Positions 46,481-61,400 of a stretch of DNA of 64,000 bases are shown here, piece by piece. The stretch is from Bacteroidales bacterium. Lineage in GTDB: Bacteria; Bacteroidota; Bacteroidia; Bacteroidales; P3. The notes below the pieces were generated by a model that had not been told where the DNA came from, searched no databases, and worked only from the letters and a program-made list of their open reading frames with translations. The position numbers were made by a program, and so were the translations under genes. Location: positions 62,001 to 126,000 of the forward strand of contig WQWI01000001.1 in assembly GCA_009785425.1 (NCBI GenBank). The letters run 5' to 3'. The first letter of the stretch is position 1; each line of letters starts with the position of its first letter.

Positions 46481-49400
46481 TTACGGGTTCCGAACGCAGC
46501 GAAGTGCGAAGCCGTTGTATTTGCCGTAATAATCCTGTGGCCACACTTGTGCTTGATGGATACGCAGGAAATGGGCTCGCGAAGCAGAATGCAGCGTAGA
46601 AGACCAGTAGCGAGTTTCGGTGCTGGCAAGAGCTCCGGCATAACCTGTATAACGAGCTCCTCCCCAAATTCCGCCGATTTGCGGATTAGCAGTGCTGCCG
46701 ACAGTAGGCATAAAGGCACCGCTATTGTTGTGCGAAGTGCTATTTCCAATAGCAGGTAGTGTATAACCCAAATTTTGATGCAAAATAGCAAAATCATCGG
46801 TAGTAGGCACTCGCCAAGGATACGGACACAACTGACTTGCAAAACGCATCACAGCACACCACGAAAAGTGGTTACCCGTAAGATTGGTATAAGCCTGACG
46901 GCAATCGGCACGGTAGTCGCCCGTGCTTCCGCCATAGAACGTAGGTTTCTGACAGTTGGAAGCAAACACGTGCCCCGACCAAGTCTGTGCAGGTCTGTCA
47001 CCGGTGCCCGGAACGGTTGATGTTCCGATTTCGATGTTGGTATTGCCAATAGTTCCCCAGCTTACTGCTCCCATACCGGCACCAAAAGCCGGCGTGGCAT
47101 TGCTGCAACTTAGGAGTGGAGCTGCCGTATCCCGAACACAGCGCAGGGCGAATCCGAAATACTTACTGTTACTGCGCTCAGCCCACACATTATGCCCACC
47201 AAAATTCAGACAGCGTGCATTGATACCTGAGACCTCGGTAGACGACCAGTAGTACGAGCCCGCAGCCGTGAGATTATCGACGCGAGCGGTAAACCGAGCA
47301 CCATGCCAAGCTCCACCAATTTGAGGAGCAGCTGCTGAGCCGACTGTACCAATATAGGTGTTTGGTGTAAGGGGAACATGTGCTCCTTGAGCAGCAGGCA
47401 GTGAAAGACCTAAATTTTCATGTAATATGGCAAAATCTTCAGTAGTCGGCACTCGCCAAGGATACGGACAAAATTGATCTCTAAAACGCATCACAGCACA
47501 CCAAGAAAAGAAATCACCCGTCCGGCTCGTGGAACGGTTAGTGACACTAAACAACGTTTGACGACAGTCGGCATTCAAGTTATTTGATACACCGCCGTTG
47601 AATTGGTCATTTTCAGTTGCATCACCTTTGGCACAAGCCGTAGCAAATACAGCACCAGACCAAGTTTGCGAAGGTCTGCTATTGGTGCCCAGGACTGTTG
47701 TTGTCCCGCTTTCGATATTTGTATTTAAAACATTACCCCAAGTGATAGTACCAAGGCTGTCGCCCCAATTCGGAGTGTTGAAGTTGCAACCACGCATTCC
47801 CACAACAATAGTTCCTGTATCTGAGACAGGGTCACACAGGTCTCCAACGGTTGTTATTGTATAAGTAAAAATACCTATCTCTGTCGGAGTACCCGAAATC
47901 GTTACCGGTGTTGTTGTAAAACTTGATACTGTAATTCCGTCAGGCGGAGTGGTCGAATCTGCCGTGCCTGTCCAGGTTATCCTTACCGAGTCTGCGACGC
48001 CACCAAAAGCATAAACGATGTTTGTGATTGCGGCATCTACTGCAACGCTTTGGTTGATTGTACCTACTGCACTTGTACGTGTGAGGGTCTGTGAAACTAC
48101 CGTAATTGCTTGATTGAAATATGATGTAAGACCGGTTTGCATGTTGGTTATCGTAATTCGATAGGTTGTGGTTGTATCCGGTGCTTGAGGCAGGGTAAGC
48201 ACTTTCGAGGTTGCACCTGCAATATCGGTAATGGTACTACCAGTTACAATGCCCCATTGGATGTCCGGGTTTACACCATAATGGGTAAATGTCGGAGAAA
48301 TAATAAGCCCACCTGTAAATGGGAAACAAATTGTATCACCATACGGGTCAACAGTCTTATATCCCACCAACCGCGGTGGTAGCACCGTATGGCGAACACA
48401 GCGGAGGGCAAAACCCTCGCTTTTGAGCTCGCTACCTTGAGGGGTAACTTGCCCCGGATTAAAGTGCAGGGCACGTGCATTGGTAGCATCGATTCCGGTG
48501 GAAGACCAGTAGTGCGAATGCGCATTCTCGGCATGATCCGCAGAGCCTGTAAATCGGGCTCCACCCCAAGTGCCTCCACGGTTGTGCTCACTACCACCCC
48601 CCATGTAACTGTTGTTTCCAAAGGAACCGGTTGCACCCGGGGTAGGTAGTGTATAACCCAAATTTTGATGCAGGTTGGTAAAATCCTCGTCGGTTGGAAC
48701 TCGCCAAGGGTAAGGACACAACTGCTCGGAAAATCTCATAACCATGCACCACGAGAAAAAATTACCATCAAAGGTATTACCACCGGGCACATTGCGACAA
48801 TCGGCATTGAAGTCATCCGTAGTACCGCCATCGAACGTGGTTCTGTTATCACATTCGGTGGTTCGAACGGCATCCGACCAAACTTGGTTAGGTCTGTCAT
48901 CGGTGCCCGGAATAGTCCAAGTTTGGGTTGTTGCAAAATAAGGCGTACCCAGTTCGAATCCAAGCGGGTTTCCATTGCAACCTTGCATGCCTACTATGAT
49001 ATTTACCGTATCAGAAGCAGGTTCACAAGCATCTCCGATGGTTGTTATCACGAAAGTGTAGATACCAAACTGTGCAGGCGAAGTACCCGAAATAGTAATT
49101 GGGCTTGTTGTCAGGTCAGAAACCATGATTCCGTCAGGCGGAGTGAGTGAGTCTGCTGTTCCTATCCAAGTTATCATTACCGAATCGGCAACACCGCCGA
49201 AGGTATAAACAACATCCGTAATCGGAGCGTTAAGAGCAACATCTTGGAAGGCCGGACCTGCCGTGCGTGTGAGCATTTGCTCAATCACGGTAATCGTTAC
49301 TTCGAAGTATGAGGTAAGGTTGGTTTCCTGGTTGTGTACACTTAATCTGTATGTTGTGGTTACGGTTGGTACATCCGCCCCTGCAAGTGTGAGGATAGGT

Positions 49401-52400
49401 GTAGTTGCAATAACCGCCGGGTCGCCTACAATGCTCCACTGCAAGATTGGATTTGCACCCTCTTCTTCAAGTACGGCTTCGATGGTAATCGGACCTGCAT
49501 AGCCTTTACAGATGGTGTCGCTTGGAGAGACGATCATTTCTATCAACTCCGGTGGCATCACTGCTCTCTCGCCACGTACGCAACGGAGAGCAAAGCCTAC
49601 GTACTTTTCCCTGCTGTTTTGTGGCCACACCGTACTTCCGTTAAAGTCTAAGAAACGGGCTGTGTTAGGGTTGATCTCGGTAGATGACCAATAAGGCGAA
49701 GTAGACATTCCCGGGTTATGTGAAAAACCCACAAAGCGAGCACCACCCCATTTACCACCGACTTGCGGACTAACCGTTGTACCGGCAGTAGGCATATACG
49801 CGTAGTTGTTGTTGTGAGCAACACCCCAGCCTACATTTGGCAAATTAAATCCGAGATTTTGATGCAAGATCACAAAGTCCGCCATAGTTGGTACGCGCCA
49901 ATCTCCCGGACAAAGTACATCTGCAAAGCGCATAACGGCACACCACGAGAAGAGGTCACCGGTAATACCGGAATCTCTACCCTGAAGGTATGTATGTCGG
50001 GATTGACGACAGTCTGCATTGAAGTTACCGTTTGTTCCGCCATTAAATTCATTGGCGTTCCATTCATTGCCCTTAGCACACACCGTAGCGAATACAGCAC
50101 CCGACCAAACTTGACCCGGTCTGCCACCTGTGCCCGCAATTGTTGTAATTTCGTCTTCGATATTTGCATTGGACGTATTACCCCAAGTAATAATACCAAG
50201 GCTATCACCAAATTGCGGTGGGTTCAAGTTACATCCTCGCATGCCTACTCTGATTGTTTCCGTTAATGATGCGGACGAGCAGTGGTTGGCAAGTGTAGTA
50301 ATGGTATAGGTATAGAAGCCCTGCATTGTCGGGGTACCTTGAATGAGAATCGAGTCGTTTTGATGAGTTACGGTAATTCCTGCAGGAACTGTGTCTGCAT
50401 GTGCAGTACCTGTCCAGGTTACGGTAGCGCCTGTTGCAGATCCTCCAAGTCTGTAAACGATAAGTGTAATCGGAACACCCACAGCCACACTTTGGTTTTC
50501 GGTTGCCAGCGCACTCAAACGTGTAATGGTGTGCTCTTGGAGCACCGTAATTGTTTGGTCAAACTGTGCTGAAAGCCCACTTGTGGTGTTGGTTACGGTT
50601 ATTCTGTAAGTTGTGGTTACGGTTGGTATATCATTGCCCTGAAGAGTAAGGTTTTGCGACGTTGAGATCGTTGCACCGTCACCTACAATGCTCCATACGA
50701 AGGTTGGGTTATCACCCAGACCGACAAATTTTGGAGATATTACGACACTGTCTCCCATAAACGGGCTACAAATGGTATCTCCCGGATACACGTTTATGTC
50801 ACCAATCAGTTCCGGTGTCGTTATCGTATCCACAAGGATATTGCGCACACAGCGTACAGCAAATCCATTTCCTTTAGTACCTATGCGCTCGGGCCACACA
50901 TTACTCGCTGTGAAGTACAAGTTGTATGCTTCTGTAGCACTTGCCTCTGTGGATGACCAATAGTATGAATTTGCACCTGTAAGATTCTGCACGTGTCCTG
51001 TATATCTTGCACCTCTCCAATCACCTGCAAATTGAGGATATGTTGCAGAACCGGCACTACCCATATAGGTGTTTGCTATAAGCGAAACGCTCGCATTTGG
51101 CGCAGGCAGTGTTGGATAGCCCAGATTGAGGTGTAACTGTCTAAAATCTTCACTGGTTGGCACACGCCAAGGATAAGGACAAAGCGTATCGGCAAAGCGC
51201 ATCACAGCACACCACGAGAAGAAGTCGCCCATCTCGCTTGTGTTGCGATTTCTCACACTTGGTATGGATTGACGGCAGTCTGCATTGAAGTCGCCATCGA
51301 CTCCGGAGTTAAATCCGGATCCATTACCGGTACCACCTTTGTTACAAGATGAGGCAAACACCGTTCTCGACCAAACTTGATCCGGTCTGTCTCCTGTGCC
51401 CTCAATTATTGTTGCTCCGACTTCGATCTCCGTATTGGAATTATTACCCCAAGTGATTAGACCTAAATCGGTGTAATTTCCTCTTACCCAGCCCGGTGTG
51501 TCAAAATTACAACCGCGCATACCTACCACGATGGTTCCTGTATCGGAAACGGACGGACATGTGTTTGCAACAGTAGTAATTACATAGGTGTATATGCCTA
51601 CCTGTGTCGGTGCACCGGTAAATATAATCGAATCGTTGCGATGCGTTACCGTGATTCCGGCAGGCGGCAACGTATCGTATGCTGTTCCTATCCATGTTAC
51701 TGTAGCCTCTGTAGCAGAACCGCCAAGTTGGTAGACTATCGTGCTGATGGTCTCATCTACGGCAACACTTTGACTGACTGTAGCTACCGCACTTGTAAGC
51801 ACAAGTGTATGTGCAGGAAAGATCGAGATGGTTTGATCAAAATATGCGGTAAGACCGGTTTCCGGGTTGGTTACCGTGATTCGATAGGTTGTGGTTGTGT
51901 CCGGTATCGGTGTAATGGTGAGATTTTGTAAGGTATCGCCTACAAGATCAGCACCACCTGCAATACTCCATTGGAAGATCGGACTTGTACCTATGCCGGT
52001 AAATGTCGGAGAGATGACAATGGTGTCCGTAGGTGATGGGGTACAAATCGTGTCGCTTGGCGTAACGGACATGTCTCCAACCAATCCCGGAGGTAATACC
52101 GTATCGCGAACACAGCGTAGTGCCATGCCGACAGACTTAACGTTGTTGAACGCAGGCCACACAGTTGACCAAGTGTAATACAAGAAGAACGCATTCGCAT
52201 CACTATTCTCGGAAAACGACCAGTAGCGCGAATCCTGAACCTCAGGACTGCCTGCGAAGCCTGTAAAGCGAGCACCACCCCAACGGCTATTCGGTGAGTC
52301 GGCTGCATCATCGGCTATATAAGTCCAAGTATCCGGTGCCGATGTTATACCAAGAGAAACCCCTACATTTATTCCCGGAACAGTAGTCCAGCCCAAGTTC

Positions 52401-55400
52401 AAATGCAACTGAGCAAAATCCTCTCTTGTCGGCACACGCCAAGGCGCAGGACAAAGTGAATCCGCAAAACGCATCACAGCACACCAGGAGAAGTAATCAC
52501 CGGCAAAGTTAGTATTACCGTCGGAATTTCTACAGTCTGCATTGAAATTGCCCACAGCACCTCCGCCAAACGTCTCTCTTTCGGCACAAGCAACGGCAAC
52601 TACGACATCAGACCATTCTTGAGAGGCTGCACCGTTACTGACACTTGGAATAAGCCAAGTTTGACTCGTCGCAAAAGAGGCACCTAACAGAGTATCACCC
52701 CAACCGGGTGTAACATTGTTACAGCCTGTCATCATGACGGATGTTACTGTAAGCGTACCTCTAACTGTAGCTTCGTTGCAAGCCGTATCATGGTTGGTTG
52801 TAAAGATTTCGAAGATATACCTGCCTGCCAAAGTGGTTGCACCGCTGAGGGTGTGAGTTGCACCATTGTAGTTGAGACCTGTCGGCATGGCAACATCAAT
52901 CGTATCCAAGGTGAAAGCATCGCCTACACCCGGTATAGTATCAATTCTTTGCCAACGGATAGCTGTGGTTGTAGCCGTTCCTGAAGTTCTCAAATCAAAA
53001 GCAACGCTTACAGGGGCAATGATTTGACCACTGCCTACGGTTTGGTTTGCTGTTGCTGAATCTACTGTGAAGTCGATGATGTCGCATTCGTATTCTCTTA
53101 CGCATCTTACAGCGTGTCCGATGTCTCTTCTGCTACCGCCGTTCACCCATATGTTTCCGATGTTGAAACTCAAACGATGTGATTGGGTGCCGATCTGTGC
53201 AGTTCTGAATGATGACGACCAGTACGTAGAGGTTGACGAAATAATTGTCGTGTCTCCTCTACCTGTCCATCGTGCACCTTGCCACAGTCCTCCGATTTGC
53301 GGAAGTGCTGTAGTACCTGCCGTACCTATATAGGTTCCTGTCGGATTTATAGCAACAAGTTGACCTTCAGCCGGAGGCATAGGATGTCCAAAGTTTTGGT
53401 GCAAGATTTCAAAATCCAACCGCGATGGCACACGCCATGGATACGGACAAAGTTTATCACCATAACGTACTACGGCACACCATGAGAAGAAGTCTCCGGT
53501 GATACCGGCGCCTCTACCTTGCTGGTATGAGTGTAGGGATTGACGACAGTCTGCACTGAAACTACCGAAAACTCCTCCATCGAAATACGGGTCAGGATTC
53601 AGATCAACGGCGTTACCTTTTGCACAAGCTGTAGCAAATACTGCTGCCGACCAAACCTGTGTTGGTCTTCCGCCTGTTCCGTCTATCGTAACAATACCCG
53701 CTTCGATGTTTCTGTTGGTTGTGTTACCCCACGTGACTATTCCCAATCCGTCAGGTCCCCAACCCGGTACGTATGAATTACAGTTTGGACAGCTTAAAGA
53801 GCTTACGATTATCGTACCGCTGACTCTTGTTGTATCGCAACCTGAGCCGATAGTTGGGTCTGCTGTAAGGATTTCGTAGATGAAATGTCCCCATTCGATG
53901 GTTGCACCGGTTATTGTTCCGGCTACCAAATCAACTGTGATTCCTACCGGTGGGTTTGCCATCGCTACTGTATCCGTTCCGTCAAGGCTTACACGCCACC
54001 AATGTACGGCGAGAGTTGTAGCTGTACCCAATGTGGTTGTATCCAATTCAAATATGACTGAGAGTATTGAGTCTCCGTTGCAAACTGCTTGGTGCAGTGT
54101 GCCCGCTTCGCTTATGATGTTGATTGCATCACAATCGGATGGTCTTACGCAACGTAGAGCAGCACCAAAATTCTTTGGTCCTGTTGCGTGAGGTTGCACT
54201 GAAGACGCAGTGAAAGCCAAGGCAAGCGCCTGCGCAGGATCAAATTCTGAAGCCGACCAGTATGCCGAGCTATGATAGTCAAGTATCGCTGTATGAGCTG
54301 TCCATCGTGCACCTCCCCAAGGGCTGTTTGGAGCATTAACAGCATTGTAAGCCGTATAATTCCAAGTGCTTGAAGCCGTATCTATGTTGTGGAACACCGA
54401 GTTGTTTACTGCCGGAATAGTGCTAAATCCGAGGCTCAAATGCAAGCGAGCGAAGTCTGCCGAATCCGGCACACGCCAAGGCGAAGGACAAAGCACATCT
54501 GCAAATCTCATGACCATACACCACGAGAAGTAGGTGCCTTGGAATCCGTTAGTTGCATTTCTACAGTCTGCGTTGAAGTTTGCTGCTACTCCGCCATCGA
54601 AGTTATCGGCTCTTACTTGGCACGCCGGAACTCTTACTGCATCCGACCACGTTTGCGGTCCGACCGTCCACTCTTGTGGAGTGACAAAGAACGCCGTATC
54701 CAATACGATCGGAAGCGGGTCGTTGTTACAACCGCGCATGCCCACCATAATAGTTCCCGTATCGGAAGCAGGTGTACACAGGAGGTTTCCAACGGTTGTT
54801 ATGATGTAGGTATAAACGCCGATTGTTGTCGGAGTACCCGAAATTGTAAGCGTTGGCATCACAAATGAAACTGTAATCCCCTCAGGTGGGGTGTCTGCAT
54901 CTGCTGTCCCTGTCCAAGCTATTGTTACCGAATCGGCAGAGCCACCAAGCGTATAAACGATATCCACAATAGTGGAGTCTACACCAACATTTTGGAAGTT
55001 TGTATCTACCGCACCTGTGAGCTCAAGTGTGTGAGGCTGAACAATGGTAACGATACTACTATCCTGAGTTCCCCAACAGCCTTCTGCAGAGCGTACACGG
55101 TAGAAATAGGTTCCATCAGCGGTTACCGTATCTAATGAAGATGGTCTTGTTATGCTTGTTCCGTTGCTTGTCGTTCCTTGCCAGAAAATTGTGTCGCCGG
55201 TTGCGAGTGTCGCTGAAGCTGTCAAGATGGTAAATCCGCATTCAGGAGTTGCATCAACGGTCACAGTTTGAGGTAGCGCATGAATGGTAATTGATCCCGT
55301 GAGGATTGCCGGAGAACATACTCCATCCGTGGGCGTTGTCGTAATCGTGAAATCATAAACTCCCGGTGCTGCTGTTAGTGCAACAGTTCCGACAATCGAG

Positions 55401-58400
55401 TCTGCCGTTGCATCAAGTCCTTCAGGAGCACTTGTTGTACCACTCGGACCTGTCCAAGTAATTGTAGCGCCTGTTGCTTCACCCGAGAAATAAAAACGAA
55501 TTGGATCTATCGGAGCACCTTGACACAGCCCTTGGTTGGTATCTCCACCCTGGACTGTGATATTGTGTGAAGGAATCACAGCTGCCACTACCGCTGATCT
55601 TGCTACAGACACACAGAAACCGTTGTAGGCTTCAGCCCAGAATGTAGTTGTGTCTGTAATGTTCGGTGTAGTCCAATTTGCACCTGAAACAGTGGTTCCT
55701 ACCGGTGTTCCGCCTGTTTCGACATCAAACCAACGAACTTGCAGTCCTGCAGGACTTGTTATTGCAGAGAGAACTACCGTTCCCTCCGAACAACGCACGC
55801 TGTCCGTAACATCGGCTATCGTAGGTACTGTAAGAACAACAACACTAACTGTATCGCTATACATTGGCGGACAAACGGCGTTTGGTCTCGAAATCACAAC
55901 TCTATACCAAAGGTCAGAAGCAGCACTGTTCGGTACGGTATGACTGCTTAAAGTTGCACCACCGATATTGTTGAACGTAATTCTATCGTCAGAGTACTGC
56001 CACTGGTACGTATGTGCCGGTGTTGAGGATGTCACCGTTACGGAAAGTACAACCGCTGTATCGCCAATACAAATCGTGTCGCCGGTAGGTTGCGTTGTAA
56101 TGACAGCGTCATTAATAACTGTAATGATTTGGTCGAAATAGTCTGTACAGCCCGTTTCGTTGTTGGTTACCGTAATTCGGTATGTTGTGGTTACGGTTGG
56201 AATGTCTGAACCTGTCAAGGTCAGAACGGTATCTGTCGCACCTAAAATATCTCCGGTGCCTACAATACTCCACTGAATGGTTGGGCTTGCACCCAAATTC
56301 GTGAATGATGAAGTAATAACGATATTTCCGGTTCCAAATGGGTTGCAAATCGTATCGTTGGGTGTTACTGTCATTGTGCCGGTCAATACCGGTGCACCGC
56401 TTATGCCCGGAACAGTTACAGTGTCGGAACTTATACAGCCGGCCGGACTTCTGAGGAACATCGTTTGTAGTCCGGTTGGAACATTTGTGAACGTTCGAAT
56501 CGAATCAAAATTAATGCCGTCTATCGAGTATTGTATACCGGTGCCTGCATCGGCAATTACAATAATACCGTTTGGATTAGTACCCGAGCAATCGGAGTTT
56601 CCGGTAACGCTTTCAGCCGTTGGCATTGGTGGAAGGCTGTTAACATTAACGGTGATCACGTTCGAGGCTGTATCTCCGCAGTCGCTCAAGCGCATTCTGC
56701 GGAACCAGGTTGTATCTGTTAATGCTCCGGGTTGGAAGGTCGGATCGTTTGCAAGCGGAATATCGCTCCAAGCGACACTATCCGTTGATATTTGCCATTG
56801 ATAAGCATCAACAGCAGGATTTCCGCCGGTTGCAGAAGTTACGTTCGTAAACTCAGCAGGAATATCGCCATGGCAAATATCCAAAATTGTGCCCTCTGCT
56901 GAGCCAATAACTCCCGGCGTAACGGCATCAAAAACGGTGATTGTTCCGCTTGCCGTCAAACAGCTTGTGTCGGTCATTGCGTGGATTTGGTAGATAAACA
57001 CAGCCGAAGAGCTATCTGTAAAGGTACCGCTAATCGTGAGTTCTGTAGGTGTGATTGCGAAAGTTATTCCTGCAGGAGGCGCAATTTGTGTAGTATCGCC
57101 GCCTGCTACTATGAACCAGCTGATGCCTGCGGATGTAATGCCTGTTGCATTGTAAACAATGTCTGTTATGGTAAGTGTTCCGCAAAGCATTTGGTTGGTT
57201 GTTGTATCGTGACTTGTCAACGGTAGGTTTGTACACGGTATTGTGTCGTCTGTTGCATTTCTTACACAGCGTAGAGCGTGGCCGATAGCTTTTTCGTGCG
57301 AACCATGTGGACCTACGAGGAACTCATGCAAGGTCAGGGCACGGGCAAGTGCCGGATCGTCCTCGGTAGACGACCAGTAGAACGTACTCTCAACATCCTG
57401 AAGGACGCTACTTCCGGTAAATCGCGAGCCCCCCCAGAGACCACCATTAGCACCGAAAGTAGTACCGATGTACCATGCAACGTCGTCAACATAAGCCGGT
57501 CCTATACGGGTCGTGCCATCACCGCCTAAGGCAATATCCAAATTAACAAAATCTTGAGTCGAAGGAACTCTCCAAGGATACGGACAAAGTTCATTCGCAA
57601 AACGCATTACAGCACACCACGAGAAGTAGTGTCCGCTGAAATTAGGATTATTAACAGAATTGCGACAATCTGCATTGAAATTGCTGTTTAGAGGAGTAGC
57701 CCAATCTGCGGCTCCACCGTCAAACTCGGTAGTTCTGTCCTCGCAAGCCGTAGCTACCACAGCATCCGACCATAGTTGCGTACCAACAGTCCATGTTTGG
57801 GTGGTAGCAAAAGATGCTCCCAAAGGACCTGCTCCCCAACCCGGAATGTCACTATTACAATTCGTCATTGGAACAGTTGTAACGGTGAGTGTACCTCTGA
57901 TAGTAGCCTCGCCACATTCCACAGTATGACCTGTTGTAAAGATTTCGAAGATGAAGCTTCCGGAAACGGTTGTAGAGCCTCTGATGGTATCATTAAGGAA
58001 TGTAATTCCTGTCGGAGCAGAGATAACAGTGGTGGTATCCGTGCTGCTAAACCAGCGGATACCAAGCCCTGTGGCTGAACCTGTAGTGTTCGTATCTAAC
58101 TCAACTGCAATCGGAGCAATGATTTGACCACTACCAACAGTTTGGTTTGCCGTAGCCGAATCTACTGTGAAGTGGATGATATCGCAGTCGTACATACGAA
58201 CGCAGCGAAGGGCAAAACCGTGAGGTTTAACCTGGTCGCCCTGAGGCAACACTCTATTCGCATAGAAGGTCAGACCGCGTGCATGGGTACCGGAGACCTC
58301 TGTAGACGACCAGTAGAACGAATACGTAGTTGCGAGATTGCCTGCATGACCGGTCCATCGAGCACCACCCCAAGTACCGTCTATCTCAGGAGCAGCAGTC

Positions 58401-61400
58401 GTACCGGCTGTACCCGTGTAAGTATAGGCTATAAAGGGAACAAGAGTACCCGGAGCAGGTAGTGTGTAACCAAGGTTTTGATGCAAGATAGCAAAATCCT
58501 CAGTAGTTGGTACTCGCCAAGGATAAGGACAAAGCGAATCAGCAAAACGCATCACAGCACACCATGAAAAGAAATCACCCGTCTGACTCGTAGAACGATC
58601 ATTAAAACTACCCAACGACCGACGACAATCAGCATTGAGATTACCAAGTGTTCCGGCGTTAAAAGCATCATTAGCAATTGTATTGTCATTGCCTTTGTCA
58701 CAAGCTTCAGCAAATACAGCTCCCGACCAAATTTGCGTCGGTCTGCCACCTGTGCCCTCAACCATACTTGTTCCGGCTTCAATGTTTGTGTTGTTGATAT
58801 CACCCCAAGTGATAGTACCAAAGCTGTTGCCCCAACCGGGTGTGCTGCTGTTACAATTCGTTGTTGGAATGGTTGTCACCGTAAGCGTACCTCTGATAGT
58901 AGCTTCGTTACAAGCTGTATCGTGGTTGGTTGTAAAGATTTCGAAGATATATCTGCCAGGAATAGCGGTAGCACCGCTAAGGGTGTGAGTTGTGCCATTG
59001 TAGTTGAGACCTGTCGGCATAGCAACATCAACCGTATCCAAATCGCTATTGGCTAAGGTATCGATTCTTTGCCAACGGATATTTGTGGTTGTAGCTGTTC
59101 CCAAAGTTCCCGGAGCAAAATCAACGGTTACGGGAGCAATGATTTGACCACTACCGACGGTTTGGTTTGCAGTAGCAGAATCTACTGTGAAATAGAGCAT
59201 ATCGCATTCGTAGTCGCGAACACAGCGGAGCACAAATCCGGGACCCTTAGAGAAATGGCTCCCAACCCACACAGAATTCGGACTGAGCAACACGGTATAT
59301 GCAAAAGTAGCTAAGGTCCGGCTAACAGTAGAAGACCAATAGCGCGTCGACTCATTCTCGAGAATGACTGTCGAGCCCGTAAACCGAACACCACCCCAAA
59401 TACCACCAACTTCAGGAGCTGTACTTGTGCCTGTAGTACCAAAGTAGGTATCTGCTATAAGAGGAATAGGAGTTACACCTGATATAGTTGTATAGCCCAA
59501 ATTAAAATGCAATATCTCAAAATCCTCAAGAGTCGGAACTCGCCAACCGTCCGGACAAAGCACATCCGCAAAACGCATTACAGCACACCAAGAGAACAGG
59601 TCTCCCGTCGGACTCGTACTGCGGTCAGTGAAACTAAACAACGTCTGACGACAGTCAGCATTGAAACCGCCTGCTGAACTGCTATCGAATTCGTTATTGT
59701 TGGTATCATTTCCTTTGGCACAAGCCGTAGCAAATACTGCACCCGACCAAATCTGTGTTGGTCTGCCGCCAAAGCCCTCAACCATGGTTGCACCGCTATC
59801 AATAACCGTGTTCGAAACACTACCCCAGCTGATCGTGCCTAAGCCATCGGCTCCCCAACCCGGAAGAGCATTGTTACAGTTTGGACATGGAAGAAGAGCT
59901 ACGTTGATCGTTCCTCTTACGCTTACTGTGTCGCAAGTTGCTGCCGGGTCTGTTGTAAAGACTTCAAAAATGAAGTGTCCGACTTCAGTGGTAGAACCGC
60001 TGATGGTGAACGTTGCAGCATCAAAATCAAACCCTGTCGGCATGGCAATACTTGTAGTATCGGTGCCATCAACGCTGAACCAGCGAATGCCAAGAGCTGT
60101 AGCTGCACCCAACGTGGTTGTATCTAATTCAAACGTAATCGGAACAATGTCTTGATCGTTACAAACAAACTGGTTTGTTGTTCCGGCTGCACTTGTTAAG
60201 TTTAATATATCGCAGTCGTACTTGCGAATACAGCGGAGTGCCAAACCGGCACTTTTATTGTTCCATGCCGTAGGCCACACATTCGTTGCATTGAAGAGCA
60301 GACGGTGTGCATTGACAGCGGTCATTTCGGTAGATGACCAGTACCACGAATTGTCACTCGTAGGTTGGGATGAAATACCGGTAAAACGGGCACCACCCCA
60401 AATACCACCAACTTCAGGACTACTACCTGTACCTGTAGCAGGCATATAATGTTCTGCATTACCATGCTCAACCATGTCCCCTAAGGTGAACCCTAAATTT
60501 TGATGCAATATCGCAAAATCTTCAGTCGTTGGAACACGCCAAGGATAAGGGCAAAGCGAATCCCCAAAACGCATAACGGCACACCATGAGAAGAAATCTC
60601 CGGTGAGACCGGTATGAGCAGAACGACAGTCGGCATTGAAATCGCCTGTAGTTCCGCCATCAAAAGTAGTTTTTTGACAGGCCGTAGCAAACACTGCGCC
60701 CGACCAAACCTGCGTTGGTCTGCCGCCGGTGCCCCTAACCAGACTAGTTCCGGTTTCAATATCCGTGTTACCAATAGTACCCCAAGAAATGGTTCCAAGA
60801 GTATCGCCCCAGCCCGGAGTGTCCAGGTTACAGTTTAGGGCTAAAATATCGCACTCTTCTACCGTTAGTCTTGCAATACGTCCGCTTGCCGTCAAACAGC
60901 TTGTGTCGGTCATTGCATGGACTTGGTAGATAAACACGGCTGAAGTGGTGTCTGTAAACGTACCGCTAATCGTGAGTTCTGTAGGTGTGATTGCGAAAGT
61001 TATTCCTGCAGGAGGTGCAACTTGTGTAGTGTCGTCGCCTGCTACTACGAACCAGCTGATACCTGCGGATGTAATGCCTTCTGCATCATAAACAATGTCT
61101 ACTATGGTAAAGGTTCCGCAAAGGGTTTGGTTAGCCGTTGTATCATGGCTGGTCAACTGTATGGTGTCGCATGTTATTGGGTCTTCTGTGCTTCTTATGC
61201 AGCGGAGTGGAAAGCCCATGGACTTAGGTCCGTTTAATTGTGGGAACACTACCAGTGTGGCTCCTCCATGGTTTTCTGCAAAATGTAGTAGACGCGCCTG
61301 TGCCTGGTTTATATTTGTTGACGACCAATAGTTCGAACCCATAGCTGTTTGATTTGTAGCATGTCCTGAGAATCGTGCTCCACCCCATATTCCTCCGTTA

